Shown here in pieces: positions 54,227 through 63,758 of a DNA stretch of 64,000 nucleotides. Each line of letters starts with the position of its first letter. Position 1 is the first letter of the stretch. The position numbers were made by a program, and so were the translations under genes. Source of the DNA: Xanthomonas fragariae (GTDB lineage Bacteria; Pseudomonadota; Gammaproteobacteria; Xanthomonadales; Xanthomonadaceae); NCBI RefSeq assembly GCF_017603965.1, contig NZ_CP071955.1, positions 3,995,001 to 4,059,000 of the forward strand, in the 5' to 3' direction. The notes under the pieces were generated by a model. That model saw only the letters and a program-made list of their open reading frames with translations. It had not been told where the DNA came from and did no database searches.

Positions 54227-54412
54227 GATGGACTCCTTGAGTCTCGTCGGGACATTGACCCCAGCATGGAGTGGAGGTGGCGGGTAGCGCCGGATCAGCG
54301 TAAGGCAGTGGCGAGAATGCTGGCCTCCCCCCCCTCCCCCCCCCACCACTAAAAACGTTTACATGCTAGCCATCGGCTTTGGTCGTGCTCGGTTGAATGA
54401 GCCAGCGGGTTG

Positions 54413-56161
54413 CTAGCGCTGGTTGCTGGTACCGGTGCCGCGACGTGCGCGGCGCAGCGAATACAGCGAGTGGTCGGCGCGATCGACCACCGCCGCCAGC
54501 GCTTCACCCTCCTGGCGTAGGGCGGTGCCCAGGGTGAACTGGATCGGCGCAGCGTCGGCGGCCGCCATGTAGTCGCGCGCCAACGCGTCCAGCTGCGGCT
54601 GGGTGGGCTGATGCAGCAGTACCAGGAATTCGTCGCCGCCCAGGCGCACCAAGCGGTCCTGATGACGCAGCGGCTGGTTGAGGAACCAGGCCATCTGCAC
54701 CAGTACCTCGTCGCCGCGCTGATGGCCGTGGGTGTCGTTGACCAGCTTGAACTTGTCCAGATCCACCACGATGCAGCCCCAGCGCATGCTGGGGTCACGC
54801 TTGTCCAGCTCGTCCAGGAAGCGGCGGTTATAGCAGTTGGTGAGCGGGTCGGTAAACGACCATTCCAGCAGCTGCTTTTCCTGCTGATGCTGGTTGGTGA
54901 TGTCCTGAGCGTGCGCCAGCACGATGGTGGCGTCCGATTCCACATCGAGCACGTTGCGATACTGCCAGTGGCGCAGGCCGCCATCGCCGGCGATTAGCTC
55001 GATCACGCCCGCGTCCTGGCCATCGAGCACCATGCGCGACAGATAGCCGCGCACCGCGGCGTGGTGTTCCGGGCGCACGAATTCCAGCATGTAGCGGCCT
55101 TCCATGTCGTCCACACTGCGGCCCAGCGAACGCGCCGCGGCCGGGTTGACGCTGACCAGGCGGCCTTCCATGTCGTGGGTGAAGATCAAGCCCAGGCTGT
55201 ACTGGAACATCTTGCGGAACTTGCGCTCGCTGGCGGCCAGTGCGTCGACCGCACGATGGCGGTCGGTGACGTCCTGGACGGCACCGATCAGGCGCATCCG
55301 CCCGTTCACATGCTCCACCGAGCCGGTGCTGTGCACCCATAAATGACGGCCAGTGGCACTGACCAGCGGCAGCTCCAGATCCCACGGCGTACCGTCGCGC
55401 ACGCAGGCCTCGACCGCCTCGGTGATGACCGCCCGCGCTTCCAGCGGATAGAACGCAATCGCCTCGCCCAGGGCGGGCCGGTAACCGGGCGGCACGTCGT
55501 GCAGGCGGCAGGTCTGGTCCGACCAGCTCAGCGTGCCGCTGGCCAGGTCCACTTCCCAGCCGCCGACTCCGGCGACCCGGCCGGTGCGCTCCAGGAACGC
55601 TTCGCTCTCGCGCAGGCGCTGCTGCAGTTGGTCATTGGCGGCCTGGCGCTCCAGCATCACCCGGCGCTGCTCCAGGCCTTCGGCGGCAACCTTGGCCAGT
55701 TGCTGCAGGGCCTGCAACTGCGCCGGCTCCAGCGCACGCGCGCGTTGATCGATCACGCACACGGTGCCCATGCGCAGTCCGTCGGGCAGCACGATCGGCG
55801 CGCCGGCGTAGTAGCGGATGCCGGGCGCATCGGTGACCAGAGCGTTGTCGTGGAAGCGTGGGTCCGACGGTGCATCGCGCACTTCCATCACCGCATCGCC
55901 CTGAATGGTGTAGGCGCAAAATGCCAGCTCGCGTGGGATTTCGGAGACCCCTGGCAGGCCGATATTGGCCTTCCACCATTGGCGGCGTTCGTCCACCAAT
56001 GAAACAAGCGCGATCGGGGTGCCCGCGATGACCTGCGCGGCAGCGGCCAGCGCATCGAAGAACGGTTCGGCGTCGGTATCGAGCACCTGCAACAAGGCAA
56101 GACGCGCTAAGCGCTGCGCCTCGGTGAAGGTGGATGACACGGCGGTATCGCACTGATTCAA
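54413..56161 (-). CDS. diguanylate cyclase with GAF and two PAS domains
   Basis: A 582-residue cytoplasmic protein. An N-terminal GAF domain (RLALLQVLDTDAEPFFDALA to ELAFCAYTIQGDAVMEVRDA), a short coiled coil, a PAS domain (residues ~185-300), a second PAS (about 310-430, MFQYSLGLIFTHDMEGRLVS) and a C-terminal GGDEF domain (DPLTNCYNRRFLDELDKRDP; RLVRLGGDEFLVLLHQ). The GGDEF active site is intact, so cyclic-di-GMP synthesis is expected. No transmembrane segment is present; the GAF resembles those that follow light- or redox-linked sensors. Confidence 0.92.
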   Translation of the reverse strand: MNQCDTAVSSTFTEAQRLARLALLQVLDTDAEPFFDALAAAAQVIAGTPIALVSLVDERRQWWKANIGLPGVSEIPRELAFCAYTIQGDAVMEVRDAPSDPRFHDNALVTDAPGIRYYAGAPIVLPDGLRMGTVCVIDQRARALEPAQLQALQQLAKVAAEGLEQRRVMLERQAANDQLQQRLRESEAFLERTGRVAGVGGWEVDLASGTLSWSDQTCRLHDVPPGYRPALGEAIAFYPLEARAVITEAVEACVRDGTPWDLELPLVSATGRHLWVHSTGSVEHVNGRMRLIGAVQDVTDRHRAVDALAASERKFRKMFQYSLGLIFTHDMEGRLVSVNPAAARSLGRSVDDMEGRYMLEFVRPEHHAAVRGYLSRMVLDGQDAGVIELIAGDGGLRHWQYRNVLDVESDATIVLAHAQDITNQHQQEKQLLEWSFTDPLTNCYNRRFLDELDKRDPSMRWGCIVVDLDKFKLVNDTHGHQRGDEVLVQMAWFLNQPLRHQDRLVRLGGDEFLVLLHQPTQPQLDALARDYMAAADAAPIQFTLGTALRQEGEALAAVVDRADHSLYSLRRARRGTGTSNQR

Positions 56162-56287
56162 CGGAAAGCTCGCTCGTCCCCGGCCAGTCTGCCCAGTCTA
56201 GCGGACTGGGCATACGCGCTAAGCCTGCATTACGTGCGCCACTACGCAAGTTACGTTGCGCGTGCCATCGATGCGTACCGTGCCAGC

Positions 56288-56640
56288 TCAGTCGGCGCTG
56301 TGCTCCCCGGTTGCAGCAGGGTCGTCGCGCATCTGCAAGGCCAGATACAGGCGCATGCAATCGTCGGTGCGGGTCAGGTCCACCCTACATAGTTACTGGA
56401 TGCGCTGCGTGCGGTCATCCAGCGTAGTGCGGTGGATCGCCAGCGCCTTGGTGGTTGGCGCCATGCGCATGCGGGCACCGAACCAAACCGACAGCGTCTT
56501 CAACAATTGGCCACGGCGTTAAACACCACCGGCCGATGCGCAGCGTGGCGCGCGTCGTTCGCGCGCACCAGGCATGCAAACCTACCCCGTGCCGCGTCAG
56601 GACGAGCAGCATGAGTGCGGCCCGTGCGACGCATCCGCGC
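56288..56640 (-). pseudogene. CdaR-type sugar diacid regulator, C-terminal remnant
   Basis: The minus strand from about 56520 reads LLKTLSVWFGARMRMAPTTK, ALAIHRTTLDDRTQRIQ and a TAA, then in another frame VDLTRTDDCMRLYLALQMRD and a stop at 56288. This is the C-terminal helix-turn-helix of CdaR regulators (usual pattern IHRNTL.YRL.RI). The upstream domains are absent or eroded. It follows glycerate kinase, its usual regulatory target. Confidence 0.75.
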
Positions 56641-56647
56641 GCTGTCG

Positions 56648-57819
56648 TCACTGCACTTGTTCAACTGCAGGCACTTGCGCCAACGCCCGGCCCACCTGCA
56701 GCGCCGCAGCGACGTTGCGCACGGCGATACGCACGTTGCTGGCGGCCTCGGTCAGGGCTTGCTCCAGCGTGCAGACACGATGCACCACCGCGAACATCAC
56801 CGCGATGCCATGGCCATGCAGCAGCCAGGCGCCGTTGCGCAGGCAACCGGCAATGGCGATCACCGGTTTGCCGTGTCGCTGCGCCACCCGCGCCACGCGG
56901 ACGGGGGGTCTTGCCGTGCAAGCTCTGGCAGTCGAGACGGCCTTCGCCGGTGATGACCAGATCGGCCTCGGCTACCAGCGCATCCAACCCAAGCGCCTGG
57001 CCGACGATCTGCACACCCGGTCGCAGCTGCGCACCCAGGTAGGCCACCGGCGCCGCACCCAGGCCAACGGCCGCGCCGCCACCGGGTAGGTCGTGCAAGC
57101 GCACTCCCAGGTCGCGTTGCAACACGTCGGCGTAGTGCTGCAGATTGGTATCGAGCTGGCGGACCATGCTCGGGGTGGCTCCCTTCTGCGGGCCGAACAC
57201 CGCCGAGGCGCCGGTCGGGCCGATCAGCGGGTTGTCCAGATCGCAGGCCACCTCGAACTGACAATCCTGCAGGCGCACGTCCAGACACTCGGTGTCGATG
57301 CGCGTCAGTGCCGCCAGTGCACCGCCGCCCGGGCCGATCGCTTCGCCTTGCGCATCCAACAGTCGCGCGCCCAATGCCTGCGCCAGCCCGGCGCCGCCGT
57401 CGTTGGTGGCGCTGCCGCCGATGCCGGTGATGAAGCGCCGCGCGTCTGCATCCAGCCCGGCCAGGATCAACTCGCCCACACCTGCGGTACCGATGCGCAG
57501 CGGCGCGCGCTCGGCCGGCGACACCAAGGCCAGGCCACTGGCGGCAGCCATTTCGATCACCGCGGTGCGGCCGTCGACGATCAGGCCGAAGAACGCCTGC
57601 ACCGGGGTGCCGAGCGGGCCGCTGACCGTGTAGTCGATCACCCGCCCGCCAGTGGCGGCGACCAGCGCGCCGACCGTGCTTTGGCCGCCATTGGCGACCG
57701 GCACCTTAGCTGCAGTGCCGGTCAGGGAAAACCTCGCGGACGCCGGCCTCGATCTGGATGGCCACCTCCATCGCGGACAGGCTTTCCTTCTACGAATCGG
57801 GGGCGATGACGATCTTCAT
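56648..57819 (-). pseudogene. glycerate kinase (GlxK/GarK type), multiply broken
   Basis: From ATG 57819 the gene reads MKIVIAPDS, then TAG in place of Phe, then KESLSAMEVAIQIEAGVREV. A frameshift follows near 57710, after which PVANGGQSTVGALVAATGGR to VITGEGRLDCQSLHGKTP is clear. A second shift in a C-run at about 56897-56910 moves the tail (VARVAQRHGKPVIAIAGCLR, NGAWLLHGHG) to another frame ending at 56648. The intact enzyme phosphorylates glycerate in aldarate/glyoxylate breakdown. Confidence 0.88.
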
Positions 57820-57844
57820 GGGAACACTCGCTTGTACGGACGCA

Positions 57845-58920
57845 TCACTGGTTCACCGCCCGCGCCGACACACGCAGTACCAGCGCGGTGCTGTGAGTGG
57901 TGTCCTGGATCCAGCCCATCAGGTACGGGCTGACGAAGCCGGCGACCTGGCCGGTGGAATTGATTAGTGCCAGCCCACCTGCGGCGGCGGCGGCGCTGAG
58001 AAAACCGTTGATCAGCGGCCAGAACAGTGGCAAGCCGCTGACCGCACCCATCGTGGCCAAGGTCATGCCGAACAAGGCCAGGCCCAGGTTGTCGGTGACG
58101 CTGGCGGCAATGCACAGCCCCGCCGCGCCCACCAGCAACGCAATCACCAGATGCCAGCGCGCGCGTCGCGGCGGTCGGCCGAGCGCCTCACCCCCACCAT
58201 GAACACCGCTGCGGCCAGGTACGGGATGGCGCTCATCAGGCCGATCCGGTTCGGGTCGGTGACGCCGTTAGCCTGGATGATCGACGGCAGCCAGAAGTCG
58301 ATCGCATACACGCCGCTCTGGATGCAGCCGCTCTGGACGCAGAAGTACACCGTACCCAGCAACCACACCGCCTGGTTGCCCACCAGCGCGCTCAGCGAGG
58401 TGAACGCGCCGGCCGGCTTGCACGCCTCGATCTGCCAGCGCGCGCGTCGCTGAAAAATGGCTGAAGATCCAGCCCGACAACGGCCCGCCCAGCACCCCGG
58501 AGTTCGGGATGGCCGACATGAACATGGTCATCACCCGGCCGTGCTGAGCGCGCGGTAACCAGCACGTCAGATACAGCACGATGCCGGGGTACGCACGAAC
58601 ATCAGACAGGTCGACAACAGGCCCCAGCTGACCATCATGATCGCCACCCATATGCGCGCGCCGATGCCTTGCAGGATCAGGTTGCTGGGCACCCCGCAGG
58701 CCAGATAACCAATGAAGAAGATGCCCGCGCCCAGACCGTAAATGGCCTGGCTCATGCCTAAGAGCGGCTACAAAACGTAGCGAGCAGTCGATCAGATGAG
58801 TGCGGACGGCGCGCAGGAACGGAGTGTACGCCCGGTACATGCCGATTCCGAGCACCGGCCGCGCGCCCCTGGCGGTGAGCGCAGTCGTTTTGTTAGCCGT
58901 TCTTAAGTCGCCGAGCATCT
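57845..58920 (-). pseudogene. ACS-family MFS transporter, shattered and split by a MITE
   Basis: Pieces in at least three frames form an anion:cation symporter of the glucarate/phthalate type: MLGDL before the MITE, MSQAIYGLGAGIFFIGYLAC after it, then VMTMFMSAIPNSGVLGGPLS, VYAIDFWLPSIIQANGV, and the last third MIALLVGAAGLCIAASVTDN. The start is missing. Without the repeat copy 7 (58762-58903) the codons join as D-L-G-M-S, the expected reading. Function would have been aldarate or glycerate uptake. Confidence 0.82.
58762..58903. repeat. MITE-like repeat, copy 7, inside an MFS gene
   Basis: A 142-bp copy starting GAGCGGCTACAAAAC and ending TTTTGTTAGCCGTTCT, flanked by TAA on both sides. It interrupts the MFS gene, and removing one TAA and the element restores the reading frame at the junction. 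Confidence 0.85.
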
Positions 58921-58968
58921 GCAGCCTCCCTGTCGATGGACGTGCAGCCGCGTCATGTGCTGCTCACT

Positions 58969-59289
58969 TCAGTCGTCGAGTTCGGCCAGGCGTGCGCGCA
59001 CGCTCTCAACATCGATGTGCTCACGCACATGCGGCCACTGCCGTGCCCACACCGAGCGAAACACGATCCACGCACCGAACACGCCCAGACAGGTAGAACC
59101 CAGGGCCAACACCAGCGGATGCAGCGGCGAGCCGTTGCCGGTCTGGAACAAATACATGAAAGCCCCGGAAAACAGCAGCCAAACACCAAACACCGGCCAG
59201 TTGCTGGCTAGCAGACTGGCATTGGGCCGCTCGATCTGCCGCAGCAACCGGGTCAGCGCTTTGCGTTCGTCATCGTCGCTGGCATTCAT
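58969..59289 (-). CDS. small two-helix membrane protein
   Basis: A 106-residue protein starting MNASDDDERKALTRLLRQIE, with two hydrophobic helices (VFGVWLLFSGAFMYLF and PLVLALGSTCLGVFGAWIVF) and a charged C-terminal end. Family unknown. It lies 31 bases downstream of the rlmI-like gene and may share its transcript. Confidence 0.65.
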   Translation of the reverse strand: MNASDDDERKALTRLLRQIERPNASLLASNWPVFGVWLLFSGAFMYLFQTGNGSPLHPLVLALGSTCLGVFGAWIVFRSVWARQWPHVREHIDVESVRARLAELDD

Positions 59290-59320
59290 CGCATGGTCCG
59301 CTCCACGGGTTGATCGCCGT

Positions 59321-60487
59321 TTAGACGACGCGGCAGAACACGGCCTTCAAATAGCGCGACTCCTGCACGTGCGCCATGAACGGATGGTCCGGGCCGGCAC
59401 CGGCCACTTTCAGGATCTGAATGGTACGCCCGGAGAAATACGACGCGCGCCGCAGCATGTCCAAAAACTCCTGCTCGGCCACCAGGCCGGTGCACGAGAA
59501 AGTGGCGAACAGGCCACCAGGCTTGACTACGCCCAGCGCCAGCTTGTTCATGTCCAGATACTTCTTCAGCGCCGGAATCACCTGCTCGCGGTCGCGCGTC
59601 ATCTTGGCCGGGTCAAGGATCACCACATCGAACTGCTCACCGCGATTGGAGGCATCGCGCAGCCACGGAAAGATGTCGGCCTGTACGAACTTCGGACGCA
59701 CGTTGTTGAGCTTGGCGTTGCCCTTGGCGATGGCGATCACGTCTTCGTCGATGTCCACGCCCAGCACCTCGGACGCACCGCGCGCGGCCGCATACATCGC
59801 AAAGCCGCCGGTGTTGCAACACAGGTCCAGCACGGTCTTGTCCTTGACCTGCTCGCTCAGCCATTGGCGGTTTTCGCGCTGATCGGCGAAGAACCCGGTC
59901 TTGTGCGCACCGGCCGGGTCGGCACGGAACTTGATGCCGTACTCGGTGATCACCGACGCTTCGGTGGTGGTGTTGCTGTGGAAATCGAAGCTTTCTTGTT
60001 TCTGCACATGTTCGTCGGCAAAGCTGTGGAAGCGGCAGCCCGGAAACTGTTCGCGCAGCGCCTCGTAGATCCATTCGCGATGGCGGAACATGCCGGCGGC
60101 AAAGAACTCCACCACCACCAGATCGCCGTAGCGGTCCACTACCAGGCCGGACAGGCCGTCGCCCTCGCTGTGCACTACGCGCCAAGCGTCGGACACCGCA
60201 TCCAGGCTCAGCCAGTCGCGGCGCAGACTCACCGCCGCAGCGATCGTGCGCGAGAACCAGCCCGCATCCACCGGCACCGATCGATCGGTTTCCAGGATGC
60301 GCACAGCAATGCGCGAATGGCCGTTATAGAAGCCGCGGCCGATCCACTCCCCGTCCACGCCGACCACATCGACAATGGTGCCGGGTTTGGGTTTGGCGGC
60401 GGGCTTTTCCACCAGCTTCTGGAAGATCCACGGGTGGCTGGAGCGCCAGGCATTCTTGAGACGGACGACAGGGACTGGAGGATTCAT
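59321..60487 (-). CDS. rlmI: RlmI-like 23S rRNA cytosine-C5 methyltransferase
   Basis: A 388-residue protein: N-terminal PUA domain (VVRLKNAWRSSHPWIFQKLV), an EEHEE-type linker and a SAM-dependent methyltransferase domain with motif I VLDLCCNTGGFAMYAAARGA, VLGVDIDEDVIAIAKGNAKL and the catalytic VVILDPAKMTRDR (PAK motif) plus FSCTGLV with the catalytic Cys. RlmI methylates C1962 in E. coli 23S rRNA. Start MNPPVPVVR at 60487. Confidence 0.9.
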   Translation of the reverse strand: MNPPVPVVRLKNAWRSSHPWIFQKLVEKPAAKPKPGTIVDVVGVDGEWIGRGFYNGHSRIAVRILETDRSVPVDAGWFSRTIAAAVSLRRDWLSLDAVSDAWRVVHSEGDGLSGLVVDRYGDLVVVEFFAAGMFRHREWIYEALREQFPGCRFHSFADEHVQKQESFDFHSNTTTEASVITEYGIKFRADPAGAHKTGFFADQRENRQWLSEQVKDKTVLDLCCNTGGFAMYAAARGASEVLGVDIDEDVIAIAKGNAKLNNVRPKFVQADIFPWLRDASNRGEQFDVVILDPAKMTRDREQVIPALKKYLDMNKLALGVVKPGGLFATFSCTGLVAEQEFLDMLRRASYFSGRTIQILKVAGAGPDHPFMAHVQESRYLKAVFCRVV

Positions 60488-60545
60488 TGGCCCATTGTAT
60501 CCGGCTGAATTGACGTGCCTGCCCCAGGCACGCAGAATCGGACGC

Positions 60546-60672
60546 ATAAGGGGAGTAGCTCACAGCGTTGTCGCCGTCATGACGAGCCCGCCACGTGCAG
60601 CGCTCCGGTGCAATGGCAACCGGTCCCATACCGGTTGTGAGCGAGACCTTCGCCGCGCAGGCGAAGTTCCGT
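60546..60672 (+). promoter_or_regulatory. yybP-ykoY (Mn2+) riboswitch
   Basis: The leader of the terC-like gene starts AAGGGGAGTAGC and later reads GAGCGAGACCTTCGCC, the two conserved internal-loop strands of the yybP-ykoY aptamer. Between them are hairpins GTGCAGCGC... and CCGGTCCCATACCGG. This class binds Mn2+ and is commonly found before terC/alx and mntP-like genes. It ends about 80 bases before the coding start. Confidence 0.8.
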
Positions 60673-60751
60673 CACCTGGAATCCATGATGTCCATGTCAC
60701 AAGGCCTCAGCCCACCGGCTGTCCAGGTCGCTTTCACTTCGGGGATTCTTG

Positions 60752-61708
60752 ATGCAAACCATTGGCAATGTCTGGTTATGGGGCGGGTTCGCGATCGTGG
60801 TGATCGTGGCGCTGTTGGTCGATCTGGTGCTGATGCGCCACGGCGGTGCCCACAAGGTCACCTTCAAGGAAGCCACCTGGTGGAGCATCGGCTGGGTGCT
60901 GCTGGCGCTGGCCTTCAACGCGGGCCTGTGGTGGTACCTGCAGTCCAGCGCCGGTGAGGCGGTGGCCAATCGCATCGGGCTGGAATTCCTGACCGGCTAC
61001 CTGGTCGAAAAGTCACTGGCGGTCGACAACATCTTCGTCTTCCTGATGGTCATGACCTACTTCGGCGTGCCCGAAGAACAGCGCCAGCGCGTGCTGATCA
61101 TCGGCGTACTGGGGGCAATCGTGCTGCGCGCGATCATGATCTTTGCAGGCTCGGTGCTGCTGACCAAGTTCCATTGGCTGCTGTACGTATTCGGCGCCTT
61201 CCTCCTACTGACCGGCATCAAGATGTGGTTCTCCGCCGGCAAGGAGCCGGATCTGGAATCCAACCCGGTGCTGCGCTGGATGCGCGGCCATCTGCGCCTG
61301 AGCCCGCAGTACGACGGCCATGCGCTGAGCGTGATCAAGGACGGCAAGCGATGGTTTACGCCGTTGTTCGTGGTGCTGATCCTGATTGCGGTGATCGATG
61401 TGATCTTCGCGGTGGACAGCATTCCGGCGATCTTCGCGATCACTACCGACCCGTTCATCGTACTGACCTCCAACGTGTTTGCGGTGCTGGGCCTGCGCGC
61501 GATGTTCTTCCTGCTGGCCGGCATGGCCGACCGCTTCCACCTGCTGCCGTACGGCCTTGCGGTGATCCTGGTGTTCATCGGCACCAAGATGATGATCATC
61601 GACATCTACAAGATCCCGGTGCTGGTCTCGCTGGCGGCGGTGATCGTGATCCTGGTTCTCACCATCGTGCTGAGCCTGCTGCGGCCGCCCAAGCCAGCCC
61701 GTCATTGA
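60752..61708 (+). CDS. alx: TerC/Alx-family membrane protein, probable Mn2+ exporter
   Basis: A 318-residue inner-membrane protein with about nine helices. Key segments are LEFLTGYLVEKSLAVDNIFV and VIDVIFAVDSIPAIFAITTD with metal-binding acidic residues in DN and DS positions. TerC/Alx proteins export Mn2+, which fits the Mn2+ riboswitch in the leader. ATG at 60752 is used; GGGG lies upstream. Confidence 0.92.
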   Translation: MQTIGNVWLWGGFAIVVIVALLVDLVLMRHGGAHKVTFKEATWWSIGWVLLALAFNAGLWWYLQSSAGEAVANRIGLEFLTGYLVEKSLAVDNIFVFLMVMTYFGVPEEQRQRVLIIGVLGAIVLRAIMIFAGSVLLTKFHWLLYVFGAFLLLTGIKMWFSAGKEPDLESNPVLRWMRGHLRLSPQYDGHALSVIKDGKRWFTPLFVVLILIAVIDVIFAVDSIPAIFAITTDPFIVLTSNVFAVLGLRAMFFLLAGMADRFHLLPYGLAVILVFIGTKMMIIDIYKIPVLVSLAAVIVILVLTIVLSLLRPPKPARH

Positions 61709-61736
61709 CGAGCGGGATTAGGGAAGCTCTGAACAA

Positions 61737-62150
61737 TTAGCCACGCCAGGCGGCGATGCGCTCCAGGGTGCCCATCACGCGGGCCGCCGGCAGGTTCAGG
61801 TCTACCTCGATGGCCAACGCTTCACGGCTGAAGTCGTCGATGATGTTGAACGTGCGAAAGTAGCGTCCGTCCCACAGCGTATCGGACATCAAATCGATCG
61901 ACCAACCCGCGTCGAGCCGATCGCCGCACACCAGCGGCTGCGGATGCCGCCTCGGCACGCGGCCGTCGCAAATTTCGCTTGATCAGGCAGTACACGCGCC
62001 GTACCTTCCTGTGATTCCACGCCAGCCGCGCCGGCCAATGCACTGGAACAACCTCCCGAAGCCGCGCTCGGGAAAGCGTTCGACCAACTCCGATAGCACC
62101 GCGATCACTTCCTCGTCCCGGTCGGGCCGAGGCACGTCGCGCGCCGTGGA
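61737..62150 (-). pseudogene. IS3-family transposase fragment
   Basis: From about 62130 the minus strand reads EEVIAVLSELVERFPERGFG, then shifts frame to LAWNHRKVRRVYCLIKRNLR, and finally GWSIDLMSDTLWDGRYFRTF, IIDDFSREALAIEVDLNLPA to a stop at 61737. This is the middle of an IS3 OrfB around the first catalytic Asp. Both ends and the inverted repeats are missing. Confidence 0.85.
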
Positions 62151-62341
62151 GCGCACCGTGGGTTTCCTTGGGGCTAGTGTGACCCGAGACCTCTGGTTAT
62201 GCGTGGACTGATTTTAGGGGGAGGTGACAGGATGAGGCACGCCGCCGTTTCGCCAGCGGAGCGCAGGAATTGCCGCAGCCTCGGGCATGTTGGCAAGCGC
62301 GGGGGTGACGCGCGCAGCCTGGGGTTGTGTATGCTCGGGGG

Positions 62342-62545
62342 GTGGAAACCCTCTCACCCGCCGAGATTGTCGAGCAGATCGCCGAGTTGCGACGCGCCCA
62401 CCGTGCGTTGGACGAAGAGATCCGGCGCGTGCCCGCGAACATGGAAGACGAGTTGCAGATGAAGCGCTTGAAGAAGCGCAAGCTGCATATCAAGGACTGT
62501 ATTACGCGGCTGGAGATGGAGCTGGTGCCTGACGAGCCGGCTTGA
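62342..62545 (+). CDS. YdcH/DUF465-family small protein
   Basis: About 67 residues with a GTG start (VETLSPAEIVEQIAELRRAH), then LDEEIRRVPANMEDELQMKR and LKKRKLHIKDCITRLE. It is a helical hairpin of the DUF465 type. Function unknown. The start is uncertain (GTG 62327 also possible). Confidence 0.8.
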   Translation: METLSPAEIVEQIAELRRAHRALDEEIRRVPANMEDELQMKRLKKRKLHIKDCITRLEMELVPDEPA

Positions 62546-62689
62546 GACTCTGTGTTCGGTGGCTTGGGTTCGCTTTGGGATAGCGCGAATCCAGGCACGG
62601 TTACAGGTAGTCTGGTCAGCCGGCGATGGGGGCAGGGGCGTGGTTCATCGCGACTGCCTGCTTGGGCCGAGGCACATCGCGTTGGTCGC

Positions 62690-62740
62690 TTCGACTGTAT
62701 CCTCGCCCCAACCCCTCTCCCGGGGAAGAGAGGCTTTTCG
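62690..62740. repeat. CCCCTCTCCC-type hairpin repeat
   Basis: CCAACCCCTCTCCCGGGGAA and AGAGAGG form a hairpin of the same kind seen inside recD and at the right edge of the window. It lies just downstream of the reductase gene at 62778. Confidence 0.6.
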
Positions 62741-62777
62741 CTGCCTTCTTGGCTCCATTCTGCCGCCTGGCTTGTCC

Positions 62778-63758
62778 TCAGCCCGCCCGCAGCAGGATCT
62801 TGCCGCGACGCCCGGGTTCAGCGCTTGCCGCTGCCGCTTTGTCCGCATCTTCCAGATCGAACACCGCTTCCACAGGCAAGGCCAGTCTGCCGTCGAGCGC
62901 GGCGTTCAGCAGTTCCCCGATCATGCGGCGCTTGTCCTCAGCTTGAGTGGCCTGCATGACCTTGCTGCCCCAGAAGCCGCGCACGGTGGCCTGCTTGAAG
63001 ATCACATCGCCACTGGAAATTTCCAACGGTTCGCCGGTCATCGAGCCGAACGAGACCAACTCGCCACTTTCGGCAAGCAGGCCCAATAGATCGCTTGCCG
63101 CTTTGCCGGCGACCGAGTCGATCGCGCGCACGATCGGTGCATTGCCGGCCAGCGCGCGCACCTGGTCCTGCCAGCCACCCTGTGCGGTGGAGACCCCATT
63201 GCCGATACCAAAGACCTTCAATTCATCGACGCCGGCATCGCGACGCACGAGATTGATCACGTTGATACCGCGTGCGGCGGCGAACATGGCGACGGTTTTG
63301 CCGACGGCGCCATTGGCGGTGTTTTGCACGATCCAGTCACCTTTTTCGACGTGCAGGAATTCGATCAGCATCAATGCGCTCAACGGCATGGCGATCAATT
63401 GGCAGCCGCGATCGTCGTCCAGTGCGTCGGGCAGCGGGACGACGCCGTCTGCGGAGGCTAGGAAGTATTCCGCCCAGCTTTCATGCACGCCGGCTGCGAC
63501 GACACGTTGGCCGACTGGCAGACCTACGACATCTCCGCCGAGTGCGTCGATCACGCCAGCTGCCTCGCTGCCGCCGATTGCGGGGAGTTCGGGCTTGTAG
63601 CCGTAGTTGCCGCGCACGGTCCACAGGTCATGGTTGTGCATCGGCGAACGTCGCATCGCGATGCGCACCTGGCCTTTGCCTGGCTGGGGCGTGGGTCGCT
63701 CGCCGAGTCCAAGCACCTTGGCGGGGTTGCCGAATTGGGCGTGGAGGGCTGCGCGCAT
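62778..63758 (-). CDS. MDR-superfamily reductase, 2-enoyl-thioester-reductase-like
   Basis: A 326-residue NADPH-dependent oxidoreductase of the medium-chain dehydrogenase/reductase superfamily. It has the GroES-like N-terminal domain (MRAALHAQFGNPAKVLGLGE; GGSEAAGVIDALGGDVVGLP) and the Rossmann domain (IVQNTANGAVGKTVAMFAAA). It lacks the zinc-ligand pattern of alcohol dehydrogenases. It resembles mitochondrial-type enoyl-thioester reductases (NTANGAVG); the true substrate is unknown. Confidence 0.88.
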   Translation of the reverse strand: MRAALHAQFGNPAKVLGLGERPTPQPGKGQVRIAMRRSPMHNHDLWTVRGNYGYKPELPAIGGSEAAGVIDALGGDVVGLPVGQRVVAAGVHESWAEYFLASADGVVPLPDALDDDRGCQLIAMPLSALMLIEFLHVEKGDWIVQNTANGAVGKTVAMFAAARGINVINLVRRDAGVDELKVFGIGNGVSTAQGGWQDQVRALAGNAPIVRAIDSVAGKAASDLLGLLAESGELVSFGSMTGEPLEISSGDVIFKQATVRGFWGSKVMQATQAEDKRRMIGELLNAALDGRLALPVEAVFDLEDADKAAAASAEPGRRGKILLRAG

